64,000 bases of DNA from Psychrobacter immobilis (GCF_904846185.1 NZ_CAJGZQ010000003.1:124001-188000); one strand, 5' to 3'. Numbered from the stretch's first letter, positions 26,158 through 38,100 are shown. The notes: a model not told the origin generated them from the sequence alone. Numbers and translations are program-made.

Positions 26158-27258
26158 GTGCCCGCTTCCTCTTCTACTAGCCTGCCTCTAGACTCAGCGC
26201 CTGTATCCAATCAGCCGCCTAATAATACGCTGCCACCGCCAAACCGACCAACGCCAAACCGACCAACGCCAAATCGCTTAAAACTCACTTACGATATCGT
26301 GATGATTATTGCCATCAGTATCGATCTATTATTGATTAGTATTGATGCTATCTTGATGAGTAGCTTTAGTAGCAATGCCGCAGGATGGCTCAGTATTAGC
26401 GATGCTCTCAACTGGTATCAAAATACCTTACATGAGCCTTTACGTACCGCTGGTGGGTTTTTTACCCTATTTTTGATCTTTGAGCTACTGCTACGTTGGT
26501 CGATTGCGATAAAACAAAACGTCTACTATCGCTGGTTCTTTTTTCCTTTTGTCCATTGGTATGAGGTATTGGGGTGCTTTCCGCAGCTGCGTGCCTTACG
26601 TTTATTCCGAGCGGTTATCATTGGGCGACGCTTATACCAGCTTGGTTACCAAGTGCTGCCGCAGCCATGGATCAATCGGATTAGGTTCTATATCGACTTA
26701 TTATTAGAAGAGCTATCCGACCGCGTCATATTGACGACTATTCAAAACTTTCGGCAGCAACTGACCGATCCTAAAACGCATAAATCTTTTATTGAATCAA
26801 CGATAACTCGTAATCGTAACGAGATTGAGGCAGCAGTACTGTCGATACTGCGCACAGAGCTAGCACCAAAACTACAGGAGTTGACGGCAGCATCAGGTGG
26901 CGGCAGTATATTAGCCAGCGAGATGGGCAATGCTATTGAAGAGGGTTTGGCCAATACGCCTGAGCTGCGTCGCTACCTACGCATGATACCGATTGCCGGT
27001 AGCTTGATTGAATCACAGCTGCAACACGTCGGTCACAATATAGGTGAAAACGTCGTTTACGCACTGAATAAACGCCTTCTAGACCCCGAACGCCTCGATT
27101 CATTGATGGTAGCAATTGCCAACGGCATTGCCAGTATCGATACGGATAATACTGCGTTAGATACCTTGATTTCGAGTATCATTGATGACAGTTTGACTGA
27201 ATTTGAAGCGCAGGTAAAAGTGCAGCAGTGGAAGCATCAAGAGATGCTTCATCTATAA
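26158..27258 (+). CDS. Membrane protein with S4-like arginine helix, unknown function
   Basis: A 366-residue protein. A Pro/Asn-rich N-terminal tail holds a five-residue repeat N-R-P-T-P encoded by a 15-bp DNA repeat. Hydrophobic segments follow at about residues 45-68 and 100-118, with an aromatic segment near 125-138. Then comes L-R-A-L-R-L-F-R-A-V-I-I-G-R-R, with arginines at every third position as in the S4 voltage-sensor helix. The remaining 200 residues are helical and soluble. No pore motif is visible, so it is not a normal ion channel. The start is a GTG at 26158 placed 7 bases after ATAAGG; a TTG at 26152 is too close to that site. It may be co-transcribed with minC. I cannot name a family. 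Confidence 0.7.
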   Translation: MPASSSTSLPLDSAPVSNQPPNNTLPPPNRPTPNRPTPNRLKLTYDIVMIIAISIDLLLISIDAILMSSFSSNAAGWLSISDALNWYQNTLHEPLRTAGGFFTLFLIFELLLRWSIAIKQNVYYRWFFFPFVHWYEVLGCFPQLRALRLFRAVIIGRRLYQLGYQVLPQPWINRIRFYIDLLLEELSDRVILTTIQNFRQQLTDPKTHKSFIESTITRNRNEIEAAVLSILRTELAPKLQELTAASGGGSILASEMGNAIEEGLANTPELRRYLRMIPIAGSLIESQLQHVGHNIGENVVYALNKRLLDPERLDSLMVAIANGIASIDTDNTALDTLISSIIDDSLTEFEAQVKVQQWKHQEMLHL

Positions 27259-27384
27259 TCCATACTGCTAATAGCACGCCCTGCCTACAAAACATTAGGC
27301 TTGGCAAGCAAATGAATGGTATGACTTGATAATAAAAACAACACCGTGGATACAGCGACAGAATTATCTCTTGAGGATTTATAT

Positions 27385-28233
27385 ATGACAGTTTCAGACA
27401 ACGACAGCCAAGGCTCGAGCGCCGCACCAGCATTACCAGCATTGGCATTTTATGGCAAGATGCTGACTTTTTCACGTTTGCAATTTAGCACAGATGATTT
27501 AAGCGCGATAGACGCCCAGCTTGCCGCAACGCTTAGTAATAAATCTAGTAACATCCCCATCCTTATCGATAGCGAGGTTGAACAAGATCTCTCAGCATTG
27601 GTAGAGCTTTTATGGTCGTGGGGCTTACAGCCTATTGGCGTCGTGACCGGTACACTAGATGCGCAAGCCCGTGAGCAGCGATTGGCCATCTTCCCTGCTG
27701 ATGGCAAACGTATTGAGCGTATATTACCTAGCAAGAAAGCTGCAACGCAAGTAAGTAAAGCTCCCGATCATAAGCATACAGAATCAGCCAGCACCAATTC
27801 AGACAGTACCAATGATACTGCAGCCATCAGCGAGTCAAACACAGAAACAACGATAGCACACGCCACAGCAGAGACATTGGTGAGCGCTGAGCATATTACC
27901 AGTTTAATTTACGATCAAATGCTACGTTCAGGACAAAGCCTGAATCACGTGGGCGGTGATTTGATTTTGACCAATAGTGTCAATAGCGGGGCGGAAGCGA
28001 TTACCGATAATAGCTTGCACGTTTACGGTCGTGCCCAAGGTCGCTTGGTTGCTGGCGCTACTGGTGACAAAGATGCCCGTATTTTTTGTCAAGTTTTTAA
28101 CCCTTCTTTGGTGTCAGTAGCGGGAACTTATTGCTTACGAGACAACTTACCTGAGCACGTGATTGACAAATCTGTACAAGTAAGATTTGTCGAAGGTGAA
28201 GGCTTAGTATTTACGGTAATGGATGACGCTTAA
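27385..28233 (+). CDS. minC: Septum-site-determining protein MinC
   Basis: A 282-residue inhibitor of FtsZ assembly. The N-terminal domain (about residues 10-105) carries the W-S-W-G-L-Q-P-I-G-V-V-T-G segment. The C-terminal beta-helix domain (about 175-270) has the signature H-V-G-G-D-L-I-L-T-N-S-V-N-S-G-A-E and V-Y-G-R-A-Q-G-R-L-V-A-G-A. The two are joined by an unusually long linker of about 60 residues rich in Ser, Thr, Asn, Asp and His. The ATG at 27385 follows TTGAGGA; an in-frame GTG at 27346 has no ribosome site. MinD and MinE are encoded downstream, but 450 bp away, so minC may have its own transcript. Confidence 0.93.
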   Translation: MTVSDNDSQGSSAAPALPALAFYGKMLTFSRLQFSTDDLSAIDAQLAATLSNKSSNIPILIDSEVEQDLSALVELLWSWGLQPIGVVTGTLDAQAREQRLAIFPADGKRIERILPSKKAATQVSKAPDHKHTESASTNSDSTNDTAAISESNTETTIAHATAETLVSAEHITSLIYDQMLRSGQSLNHVGGDLILTNSVNSGAEAITDNSLHVYGRAQGRLVAGATGDKDARIFCQVFNPSLVSVAGTYCLRDNLPEHVIDKSVQVRFVEGEGLVFTVMDDA

Positions 28234-28533
28234 ATCTTTTGCCGTTAATAACAATAGATGCGTCCGTGATTTTTATAAATGTAGACAGGCTAAGCCGATT
28301 TTCATCATACATGACGCTTATCAAAAAACGTTTATTAGAAAATCTCAACAGTAGACGTTTAGACAGCGCACTTAATATTATAGTAAGTTTATTTAACAAA
28401 ACTGTTCTATGATGAATCGCTAGCTCTGCCACTATCTACACTACTCGTCAGCGTCTATTTTATTATTCACAATAGGCAATATTGACCAGCAAATTCTAGG
28501 TAGCAACGCTTTGTGATCCATATATAAGCTGTT

Positions 28534-28562
28534 TTTCTGATTTACTATGGACGTGCTATAAA
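28534..28562 (+). promoter_or_regulatory. Possible promoter of minDE
   Basis: An extended -10 (TGC-TATAAA, 28554-28562) has a poor -35 (TTCTGA) 17 bp upstream. It lies in the 450-bp minC-minD gap, which otherwise holds no gene. Confidence 0.35.
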
Positions 28563-28583
28563 TTTTTGTTTATTTATGCTAGG

Positions 28584-28599
28584 CTACCTTCGCAGGTAG
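28584..28599 (+). other. Leader hairpin upstream of minD
   Basis: CTACCT and AGGTAG form a perfect 6-bp stem with a TCGC loop. It would lie in the 5' leader of the minD mRNA, about 85 bases before the start codon. No T-tract follows, so it is not a terminator. Confidence 0.4.
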
Positions 28600-28683
28600 T
28601 GTATATATAGCATGTGAATAATGTGCAATTGCGCTATTTTTTTATATAAAAGATATCCCATTGATTCATAGGAGTGTGCCATT

Positions 28684-29499
28684 GTGGCGAAGATAGTTGT
28701 AATCACTTCAGGTAAAGGCGGTGTGGGCAAAACCACGACAAGTGCCTCTTTTGCCGCAGGTTTAGCATTGCGTGGCTATAAGACAGTCGTTATCGATTTT
28801 GATGTGGGTCTACGTAATCTAGACTTAATCATGGGTTGTGAAAACCGAATTGTTTATGATTTTGTTGATGTCATCACTGGTAGCGCACGCTTGTCGCAAG
28901 CACTGGTCAAAGACAAACAGCTTGAAAACTTGTATATCCTACCCGCCAGTCAAACGCGTGATAAAGACGCCCTGACAGACGAAGGGGTGGCAGAGGTCAT
29001 GTCTGAGCTGTCTAAACAGTTCGACTATATTATCTGTGATTCACCAGCTGGTATTGAGCGCGGTGCACAACTCGCCATGTATCATGCTGATGAAGCGATC
29101 ATCGTCACTAACCCTGAGATTTCCTCAGTGCGTGACTCAGACCGTATTATCGGTATCTTGCAAAGCCAGACCAAAAAGGTTGAAGAAAACCAAGGCTCTG
29201 TACGTGAGCATTTGATTATTACTCGTTATAATGCCGAGCGCGCAGCAGCCAACGAGATGATGGACATTGATACCATTTCAAATGATATCCTAAAAGTTCC
29301 ATTACTTGGGGTTGTTCCTGAAAGTCACTCAGTGCTTGAAGCATCTAACCATGGTGAGCCAGTTATTCATTATACCGATTCAATTGCTGGTCAATGTTAT
29401 GATGACATCGTCGCCCGCTTCTTAGGTGAAGAACGCCCACTACGTCATATTGACGTGAAGAAAAAGAGTCTATTACAGCGCTGGTTTGGAGGTCAATGA
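28684..29499 (+). CDS. minD: Septum-site-determining ATPase MinD
   Basis: A 271-residue ATPase that recruits MinC to the membrane and oscillates under MinE control. The deviant Walker A motif G-K-G-G-V-G-K-T-T is at residues 10-18; [10 protein letters not shown] follows, and C-D-S-P-A-G-I-E is the Walker B region. The C-terminal amphipathic membrane-targeting helix is visible as [10 protein letters not shown]. The start is GTG, 9 bases after GGAG. The stop overlaps the minE start (ATGA), so the two are translationally coupled. Confidence 0.98.
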   Translation: MAKIVVITSGKGGVGKTTTSASFAAGLALRGYKTVVIDFDVGLRNLDLIMGCENRIVYDFVDVITGSARLSQALVKDKQLENLYILPASQTRDKDALTDEGVAEVMSELSKQFDYIICDSPAGIERGAQLAMYHADEAIIVTNPEISSVRDSDRIIGILQSQTKKVEENQGSVREHLIITRYNAERAAANEMMDIDTISNDILKVPLLGVVPESHSVLEASNHGEPVIHYTDSIAGQCYDDIVARFLGEERPLRHIDVKKKSLLQRWFGGQ

Positions 29500-29789
29500 T
29501 GACGAAGAAAAAAGGATTTTGGAGTAGCCTATTTGGTACTGACGACAGTGGTAGCGCAGGTAGCGCTAATATGGCTACTGAGCGTCTTAAGGTTATCGTT
29601 GCGAGCGAAAATCGCTTAAACAACCGCTTAACAGCTGATCGTATCGAAAAAATGAAACGTGAGATTTTAGAAGTGGTCAACAAATACGTCAATGGCGTAC
29701 AGATTGATGATGTGAATATCAATCATCGTTCTGAGGACAGCCTAGACGTATTAGAGATGAATATCAGTCTACCTGAACACAAAAAATAA
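29496..29789 (+). CDS. minE: Cell division topological specificity factor MinE
   Basis: A 97-residue MinE. The N-terminal membrane-binding part is followed by the anti-MinCD segment ([10 protein letters not shown]), and the C-terminal topological domain ends [11 protein letters not shown]. It stimulates the ATPase of MinD and restricts division to mid-cell. The start overlaps the minD stop by 4 bases; a second ATG follows immediately at 29499. The linker between start and helix contains a short Gly/Ser-rich insert. A strong terminator follows. Confidence 0.97.
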   Translation: MMTKKKGFWSSLFGTDDSGSAGSANMATERLKVIVASENRLNNRLTADRIEKMKREILEVVNKYVNGVQIDDVNINHRSEDSLDVLEMNISLPEHKK

Positions 29790-29807
29790 GCGCTGTCTTA
29801 GAAAAAC

Positions 29808-29843
29808 AAAAAAGCCCTAAGTATCATAACTTAGGGCTTTTTT
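29808..29843 (+). terminator. Terminator of the minDE transcript
   Basis: A perfect 15-bp inverted repeat (AAAAAAGCCCTAAGT) with a short loop and a T-run. The A-run allows activity in both directions, which suits the convergent cytochrome gene. Confidence 0.93.
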
Positions 29844-29898
29844 ATATGGTATGAAATAGTAGGTTTACCTATGGCAGCCTACGATTATTTTGAGACCA

Positions 29899-30426
29899 TT
29901 ATTTTATACGCGCTATCAAATTGTCTTTTTTGACAAACTGATGATATAGAGCAGCACCGATATGAATAAGTGTAAAGGCAATAATGGTCGGCCAAATAAT
30001 ATCAGTATGCAGGTCATTATAAAAGCGTGCCAACTCTCTATCTGGTGTGACAAATACAGAGATTTGAAACAAGCCAAAAATATCGACGGGGCGTCCACCA
30101 TAAACGGACATCAGCAAACCAGCTATTGGCATTGCAATTAATAAGGCATATAAGCCAAAATGCGATAGTTTAGAGGCTAATAACTGCCACTTTGGCATCG
30201 GTACAGGTGGCGGCGCCTTAATAAATACACGATTAAGCACCCGTGCTATCATCCAACATAACAAACTAATACCAAACGCTTTATGCAACCCAATATAAAG
30301 ATTGTTATCCAGATTATCGTACAACAGAATCATTATCCACGTAACCAACAGTAAAACGGCACTGATCCAGTGAAATATCCGGCTGCTGACTGGCCACTTT
30401 GACACATTTGAATTGCTACTATTCAT
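29899..30426 (-). CDS. Cytochrome b561 (CybB/YodB family)
   Basis: A 175-residue inner-membrane di-haem b cytochrome. Four hydrophobic segments are visible at about residues 16-35, 47-65, 88-106 and 145-165. Histidines that should bind haem lie in R-I-F-H-W, L-H-K-A-F-G, S-H-F-G-L-Y and L-I-H-I-G-A-A-L-Y-H. The P-M-P-K-W-Q motif in the loop before helix 3 is typical. Such proteins take electrons from quinol and are linked to superoxide handling in E. coli. It stands apart from the Pil-Chp operon, 146 bp downstream of it on the same strand. Confidence 0.9.
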   Translation of the reverse strand: MNSSNSNVSKWPVSSRIFHWISAVLLLVTWIMILLYDNLDNNLYIGLHKAFGISLLCWMIARVLNRVFIKAPPPVPMPKWQLLASKLSHFGLYALLIAMPIAGLLMSVYGGRPVDIFGLFQISVFVTPDRELARFYNDLHTDIIWPTIIAFTLIHIGAALYHQFVKKDNLIARIK

Positions 30427-30572
30427 GAGCTATCCTATTACCCTCATCACTAATTATCTATCATCAATGTTATTGACAAAATAACCACTCATTCAACGAT
30501 TAGCAATCATCAAAGTAATTGGGTAACCCTATTTCTCTGATAGTAGAAATAAACCCCGATATAAGCGAGAAG

Positions 30573-31088
30573 CTAACTGTCTAAATCGACCAATTGATGC
30601 GCAATTTTATCTAAGTCGGGCACCAAATAAGCCTTATCATCGATCATAACCGTTTGGAAAAGATAGGATAGCATAACGTTTTCATCAAAAGGTAGGGCTG
30701 TTTTGTCGCTGTCTATATTATCGGCATGCTTAGGGCTGTTAAATTGCTCAGGAACGTCAGTATCTTTAACCTCAGAAATACGCACTTGTCGGTGGTGCAG
30801 CTCGCCTGCCGTTTGTAAAGCTAAGCGATGATCGGTAGTATTGCCCTCTAATACAATCATGGTATCTGGCATTTGATCCTGTGGTAGCAGATGACATACT
30901 ACTATCTTTTGCTGCTGCCATTCATAGGTTGCCGTGCGCTCATTATAATCATCCACACTCAAAATCAGGCTGCTTGGAATAAGCCAATCAGGTTGGTCAA
31001 ATGCTGGCACAATAGTGACATCAAGCATACCGTTATTTGTGGTCAGTAAGCTCACTGCCTCAAACGAATGTTTCAAAATTTGTTTCAT
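30573..31088 (-). CDS. ChpC-position protein of the Pil-Chp operon
   Basis: A 171-residue soluble protein, 17 bp after chpB, in the place where Pseudomonas aeruginosa has the CheW-like ChpC. Alternating hydrophobic residues (L-D-V-T-I-V-P ... W-L-I-P-S-S-L-I-L-S-V ... K-I-V-V-C-H-L-L) are compatible with a CheW-like beta fold, but I do not see a firm CheW signature. A poorly conserved acidic stretch is inserted around residues 115-140. Likely role: an adaptor linking another receptor to the ChpA kinase (inference from position). Alternatives include a lineage-specific operon protein. Confidence 0.6.
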   Translation of the reverse strand: MKQILKHSFEAVSLLTTNNGMLDVTIVPAFDQPDWLIPSSLILSVDDYNERTATYEWQQQKIVVCHLLPQDQMPDTMIVLEGNTTDHRLALQTAGELHHRQVRISEVKDTDVPEQFNSPKHADNIDSDKTALPFDENVMLSYLFQTVMIDDKAYLVPDLDKIAHQLVDLDS

Positions 31089-31105
31089 ACATCGCTCACA
31101 ATCAG

Positions 31106-32110
31106 TTAATGCAAAGAGGCTACTACTAATCTTTCATCAATATAGTCTGTTAGTTTTTGTGCTAAATCCGCTGGACTGCCAATAAAACCACAATACCCTG
31201 AATCAATAATCGCCTGAGGTTGACTTGGGCAAGCGCTTAAGCTGGGATCTTGCACCCACAATTGACTGTTGTTTTCTTGAATGAGATCCAGATACTGCGA
31301 GCCATCATTACCCATACCAGAAAATATAATATTGATAAGCTCGCTACCATAAACGTCACTGGTGTTTTTGAGAATCTGACCAATCGCGGGCTTATACTCA
31401 CCCTCCCAAGCTTGCTCTAGCAATATGACTCGACCGGTAGAGTCACAAACAATCTGTTTATCAATAGGAGCTATAAGACACTGGCCTGCTCTTAAACGCT
31501 GCGAAGAAGTAATCACCTGACAATGCCAGTCATTATGGCGATTCAGGATGCGTGGCAGTGTGCCAATCATCGTTTTATTAAAATGGTGCGCCAGTAAAAT
31601 ACATACCGGTAGCGTCGCCGACAAGTTATCCAAAAATTCTTTTATAGCACTCGGCCCGCCCATAGAAGCACCCAAAAATACTACGTAGCGCCAGTCTGCA
31701 TCAGCATTATCAGGTTTGTGCACGGGTGCATCCATTAAAACGGGTAATGCCAACATATGTGCCAGCTTACGCTTTAATTTGCGCTGCCATTTGGCATATT
31801 GCGGCGCTTCATTTAGATAAGGTGCTTGACTAAAACCCACTAACACCGCAGCAGGTTTAGATGCCGTAGTCGCGGCTACCACACTGTCGTCGTAATCACT
31901 ATCTATTAGCCAGATGTCAATCGAGGTATCAGAGCTCCCCTGTTTTTCTTGCAGTTGCGCCCGTGACATACAGCCAACAAGGCTAAAACCACAACTGCGT
32001 ACAGTATCTGAAAAGGCCATACGCTGATGATGGTCTTCTGCCACTACCATCACCTTAATATCGTCCTTGTTTTTTCCTCTTAGCGCCAAAACACGTGCAT
32101 TATCCTTCAT
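31106..32110 (-). CDS. chpB: CheB-type receptor methylesterase ChpB
   Basis: A 334-residue protein whose C-terminal half is a CheB methylesterase. The triad is visible: Ser in G-A-S-M-G-G-P, His in L-A-H-H-F-N and Asp in G-M-G-N-D-G. The N-terminal 100 residues look like a degenerate receiver (V-M-V-V-A-E-D-H-H then I-W-L-I-D-S-D), with an acidic pair but no clear Lys site. It removes methyl groups from the receptor PilJ and counteracts PilK. The start overlaps the end of chpA by 11 bp, so the genes are coupled. Confidence 0.9.
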   Translation of the reverse strand: MKDNARVLALRGKNKDDIKVMVVAEDHHQRMAFSDTVRSCGFSLVGCMSRAQLQEKQGSSDTSIDIWLIDSDYDDSVVAATTASKPAAVLVGFSQAPYLNEAPQYAKWQRKLKRKLAHMLALPVLMDAPVHKPDNADADWRYVVFLGASMGGPSAIKEFLDNLSATLPVCILLAHHFNKTMIGTLPRILNRHNDWHCQVITSSQRLRAGQCLIAPIDKQIVCDSTGRVILLEQAWEGEYKPAIGQILKNTSDVYGSELINIIFSGMGNDGSQYLDLIQENNSQLWVQDPSLSACPSQPQAIIDSGYCGFIGSPADLAQKLTDYIDERLVVASLH

Positions 32111-35100
32111 AGGTTAAGCTGACCTTTTGACCCAGTATGTGCTGGATTTTATTAAGTAGCTCTTGCTCTTGGAATGGCTTACCCATGTAATCATTCACAC
32201 CAATCTCCAGTGCACGCTCACGATGCTTTTCACCTGTACGTGATGTGATCATGATGATTGGGATATGTTGTAAGCGCTTGCTGTGTCTCACTTGAGTAGC
32301 CACCTCGAAACCATCCATGCGTGGCATCTCAATGTCGAGCAATATCATGTCTGGTATCATGTCTTGTAATATCTCAATCGCATCGATACCATCTTTTGCC
32401 ACCGCCACAGTAAACCCTTGGCGTTCTAAGAAACGTGACGTCACTTTACGTACGGTAACAGAGTCATCAACCACTAAAATAGTAGACTTAAACTCTAAAC
32501 GACTCCGTTTAGAATCAGCAGATTGCGAGATATTTTTGACCAACTGCGCATTACGCATCAAAGCAATCAGGTCTAAGATAAGCATTACTGAACCATCGCC
32601 CATGATAGTCGCTGCTGAAATACCTGGTAGATTCGATAACTGTTGTCCTAGAGGTTTGACCACGACTTCAATACGTGACCCTGCAATCTGATCAACCTGC
32701 AATGCAATATTCTGTCCGCTACGATTCTTAATGATAATGAGTGGCAAACTGGTATTGGTATTAACGACCAGCTCATTCAGTTCGTTGCCTGACAAAATCT
32801 CATTTAAATAACGCACTCGATAATCAACATCTTCAAAGTTTAACGTTGCATCACCTGACTGATAATAGTCATAAAGCTTCTCTGGATTAATCCGTACCAC
32901 ACGCTCAATCTGTACCAAAGGTATAGCATAATAACGATCCGCGGCACGCACAACCAATGCATCAGATACCGCAACCGTCAGTGGTAAGCGCATCGTAAAG
33001 CGTGAGCCTTTGCCCAACTCTGAGACAACCGATACAGCACCACCTAATTGACGAATCTCGCTGATGACCACGTCCATGCCCACGCCACGTCCAGAAATCT
33101 GCGTCACTTGCTTACTGGTACTCAATCCAGCATGGAAAATATACTGCATGATATCAAGATCAGTTAGGCTATTATCATTTGCATCAATCAAGCCTTGAGA
33201 AATGGCTTTATTACGAACGGCTTCTACATCGATGCCGCGACCGTCATCTATTAACTGAATGACAATCTCACTACCTTCTCGATTTACCTCAAGAGTAATA
33301 CGCCCACTACGCTCTTTACCTGCTTTTAAACGCGTTGAGGTATTTTCGATACCATGATCGACGGCGTTACGGAGCATATGTTCAAGCGGTGAAGTGATGC
33401 GCTCTAGAATGGTTCTATCCATCTCATCATCGGCATTGATGATCGTTAATTCAACAGATTTATTCAGCTCATTGGCAGTTTGTCGTACGATACGCTCAAG
33501 ACGTGGCGTTAAGCGCGTAAACGGCACCATGCGCGAATTCATAAGCCCATCTTGTAACTCGGTCTGTGTACGAGACAGCTGTAATAAAAGGCTTTCACTG
33601 TCTCGTGTTTTTTCTAATAGAGTATGATTAATATCAATCAAATCTGAGGCTGACTCTGTCAAAGATTTGGATAACTGATTTAAAGAAGAATATTGATCCA
33701 TCTCTAGAGGGTCGAACCCTTCGTGATTAATCAGCTCATCGTCTATCTGCGACAAGATCTGCGCCTCAAGCTCGATTTCCATTCGGCGTAACTGATCAGC
33801 CAAGCGCTGTACCGTAATACCCATATCTTCGATACTATTGGTCAAGCTACTCATGCCCATATCGATACGAGCACGGTTGATGGCTGACTCACCAGACAGG
33901 TTAATCATATGCTCGATCAAACCACCTGAGATACGAATCATCTCGTTATTATTGGCACTCTGATCTTCCTCACCCGTACTGCTGAGCATAGAGGGCATCT
34001 CGCTAATATCTTTTGCCAGATACTGTGAGTCTTGCTGCTCTCTAGCAATAAAGAGCGCTTCATGCTGCGATTGTAGGGATTCTTTAGGGATTTGCTTTAA
34101 GCTGTCAGGATTTTTACTAAATTGCTGCAATGCCTCAATCAATAGCGCAGGCGTCGGTGGATTGACATGTTGTCTAAGGATAGAGATCGCATCAGCAAGC
34201 CAGTCATGACTGGCAACCAGCAACTCCAATACTTTTTTGGTAGCAGGACGACGATTATCTACAAAATCTGTATAAACCGATTCCATTTCATGTGCCAGAT
34301 CAGCGATACCAGCTGCGGTGACCATTCGTGCGCCACCTTTGATGGTATGCAAATCACGCTGCAATGCCTGTAATGCTGTTGTGTTATTGGTATCTTTTAA
34401 GAACAGTTGCAGATACTTATTACGATTGGTGAGCTCCTCAGCCTCTTCTAAAAACACCGACAATATATCAGGATCTGGCAAACCATTCGCCCATGACTGT
34501 TTAATCATCATGTCTAGGCTCAAGGTATCAGATACGTCAGCGCTGAGGTGAGCGTTGTTAGTCACCCTGCTTTGTGCTTCAGGTTCGAAGTGAGTTTTCG
34601 GAATAGGTATGATTAGCTCTACCGTTTCTGGCAAGGCTTGGGCTTTTACAAACTGTTGTAGTTGCTCAATCAGCGCTGAGGCAAAAAATGATTTTTTATG
34701 ATTTACGATATGCAGTACTTGCAACGACATTGTGTCTTGCACTATTTGCATTATTTCAAGCCATTGTGCTGTCGGTATTCTTCTATTTTCTACGAATGCT
34801 TCATAGACACTTTCAGCTTCATGGGTCAGATCACCAATACTACGAATACCTGCCATTCGCGCACCACCTTTGATAGTGTGCAGATGGCGCTGTAAAACTT
34901 TTAGCGCATTTATATTGCTGATATCAGTACGCCACTTATTAAAACTCTCATCCAGCGCGGCATCGAGCTCTTGAGCTTCTTCTAAAAATATCTCTAATAG
35001 CTCAGCATCAGTATCAATAGATTCAAGCTGTAGTTCAGGTGCTGCAACGGCTCTCACGACAAAGATACCCTCATCACCATGGCTATCATCGTCTTGGTAA

Positions 35101-38100
35101 ATACGTTGTAGATCTTCAATAACTTGTTGGTCAATCTTCAATGACGTGCTACCAGCCAATGCATCGAACAAACCAACCAGTTGAGCATGACCAGCGTGTA
35201 AAACCGACTGGGTATCGATATTTCTTACCGTATCAATATTATCACTCAAATAGGCATAAGCGTGACCCAACTCATTGAGAATAGAGGTGAATTTTGGAAA
35301 CGCTTCTGCTTTATTGGCTAAGTAAGCTATTTGCGATATTTGCTGCGATATATAGCCCTGAACATGTGCTGTCTCAGAGTGATTAAGTGCGTCATCTAAT
35401 TCCCACTCAGCATCCAATAGTTCATCAATATTACTGTCTAACAACTGCTCTATCGTTGGTTTGTTATCAGCCGTGACCTTATCATCGCTAATGACGTATT
35501 GCTCACCAAGCATGGCTTGCAATGAGGCTATGTCTTGCTGACTTTGTGCATCTTCGATCGATATATTTTGCGGCTGAACGTTTTGCTTGTAGTTGTTTAA
35601 ATAACCGTCCATTAGCGTAGCAGACTTCGCCAATGCTTCTAGATGTTGAGCATTCATGGCAGTATCTTGCTGCTGTAGTAACTCTAAGCTATGCTCTATC
35701 GTTGCGCTAACCTCGCTGATCGCTGCTAAAGCGCTAGAACCTGAAGCCCCTCGCAAGGTATGAAATGCGCGTACAATCTCATCCGTCACTTCAATATAAG
35801 ACTGATCTTGATGCTCATCAACGAATTGGTCAATATCTTGCCACAGTCCTTCTGCTTCGTCGATAAAAATCTCACAAAACATTTTTTCTTCTTCGCTTTG
35901 CGGTGCTAAATAAATAGGCGCTTCTGCTATCATTTCATTGACAGAATTAATCGTCTGCAGCGTGGTATCTATCGCTGTATTAAGATTATCTTGGGTCGGG
36001 CTATGCTCATCAATAGCAGACGATAGTACTGACGCTTGGATGGTCTCATCCTCAGAACTATTTGATGCTTGCTCATACAAGGCAGAATAGCTAAATTCGT
36101 CCCCTTGCTGTTTGCTATAAGCATTGGCGCATGCGATCCATAAAGGCACCATCGCTGGATAATTTTGGCTGTCATTTTCAAATACTGTTAGCATCGCAGG
36201 ATAGGCAGCTAGCACATCGGCAATAAGCTGACGCATATCTGCTGAGACAGCCACACTATGATCCAAAATGCGATTAAGCATATTTTCTATAGCCCAAGCC
36301 AGCTCAGCCGTATAATTTGCACCGACCATACGACCGGAACCTTTTAAGGTATGGAACCCACGACGAATATCCACCAATCCGCTTAAGTCAGCTGGCAATA
36401 ATCGCCAATCTTCATATAAAGGTACAATCTCAGCCAATACTTCGTCAGCTTCTTCTAAAAATATCTCTTTAATATCAGGATCGGCATCATGAGCATCTGC
36501 CGCTAGCTGCTCAGTTTCTTGCATAAAGGGTTTGAGTATCGCTGGAATATCAATAGCAGATAAGGAAGCAACAGCAGTGCTCTTCGTACTATCAGCAGTT
36601 GTCTCGTTTGACTCATTGCTCATGTCGAGAGCAGTTAGCAGTTCAGCATCATCATCAAATGGATGCGATAGTTCTAATGCTGAGTCTGAATCAGCAGTGA
36701 CAGCATCTAATATGGTCAGCCCAGCATTGATAGGTTGCTGTGTCATGAGATTATGGCTTTGTAGAATAGTAATAGCAGGATCAAAGCTTGGAGATTGTTG
36801 CGCTTCAAAATCTATCACTAATGCTGGTAGCCGTTTTGCCGTATCCATCACCAGATTTACGACGTCATCTGTAACAGGCAGCGTTTTATCTAACAGACGA
36901 TTGAGCAGATTTTCGATCGACCATGCCATCTCGCTGATGCTAAAAGCCCCAACCATACGTCCTGAGCCTTTTAAAGTATGGAACCCTCTACGCACCTCAG
37001 TGAGTGGGGTTAAATCCTTTGAATCTTGCTGCCAAATAGGTAAAAAGTCTTCTAAATCAGCAATGACTTCCGTCACCTCTTCGATAAAGATGTCACGAAT
37101 CTCTGCGTCCATCTCAAAATTATCAGGCTTAACTTGTTCACGAGCACGCGTTAATGCGTCACTCTCCGTACTATCACCATCAGCCGTGTCTTGCCCTACC
37201 ACACGCTCATTATCTACATCAGTCAAAGCTTGGTTAGCAACATCATTTTGACTACTAGCAGGAGCAATCTCGCCACTATCATCATAACGCAATACGTTGG
37301 TCGCTACGGATTTTTGGGTAAGGAAAGTGTCTTTAATGGTCTCTGGCGATGCAATATAGTGAGTAAGAAGTTGGGCGGCAGTCGCAGTATACTCATTTGC
37401 CCGCATTAATAGCTGCTGGTCAAAAACCTGCTGTGCAAGGTAATCAAGCAACAATTCAATAGACGTTAGCCCTTCAGCCAATGCCTGAGTCACATCCCAA
37501 CTGAGTACGTCAATCTCATGAATGGTCAATTGTGTAAATATGCTTGACATATCATTCATGGTTTGACGAATTGATGGCAATCCCATGTCGGCAAAAGCAT
37601 CACCAATATCGGTAAAATCAGCAGCAATGGGCAGTAAGTCAATGTCTTGACGCTGTACATATTCATGGAAGCTTTGTTTGACATCTTCTACCGCGATGCG
37701 CAGCTCACGTAAACTTCCACCAACAGAAGCCGTCGCAGGACTTTCTTCCGACTGCGTTTCAATATCTTCAAACGTTGCAGACAATGCCGTAAAAGAAGCG
37801 GCGTCCCCTATTTTGAGAGATATCGTCTGTTCGGTATGATAGATAGCGTTATATAGCTCTTGAAGCTGACGCTCAATCTGCCATTGTTCTTGCGCAAATC
37901 CTGTTTCTGATGATAGAGCCTGCTCTATGTCTGTAACAATTGCATGTATTTGCGACACGTAATAAGTCCAACCTCGACCTTCGAGTTGACTTTGTATTTT
38001 CTGTAAAGGAACGAGAAGTGTGTCTGGCTTATCCAAAGTAAAGATAAGTGTCTCAAGCTCACTGAGTATACGTGGTAAAAAACGTGGTCCCGTTGACGAC

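Noticed and set aside
36532..37251. Long open frame on the plus strand (239 codons) antisense to chpA
   Set aside because: Ser-rich mirror of a real gene with strong domain motifs on the minus strand; no ribosome site.
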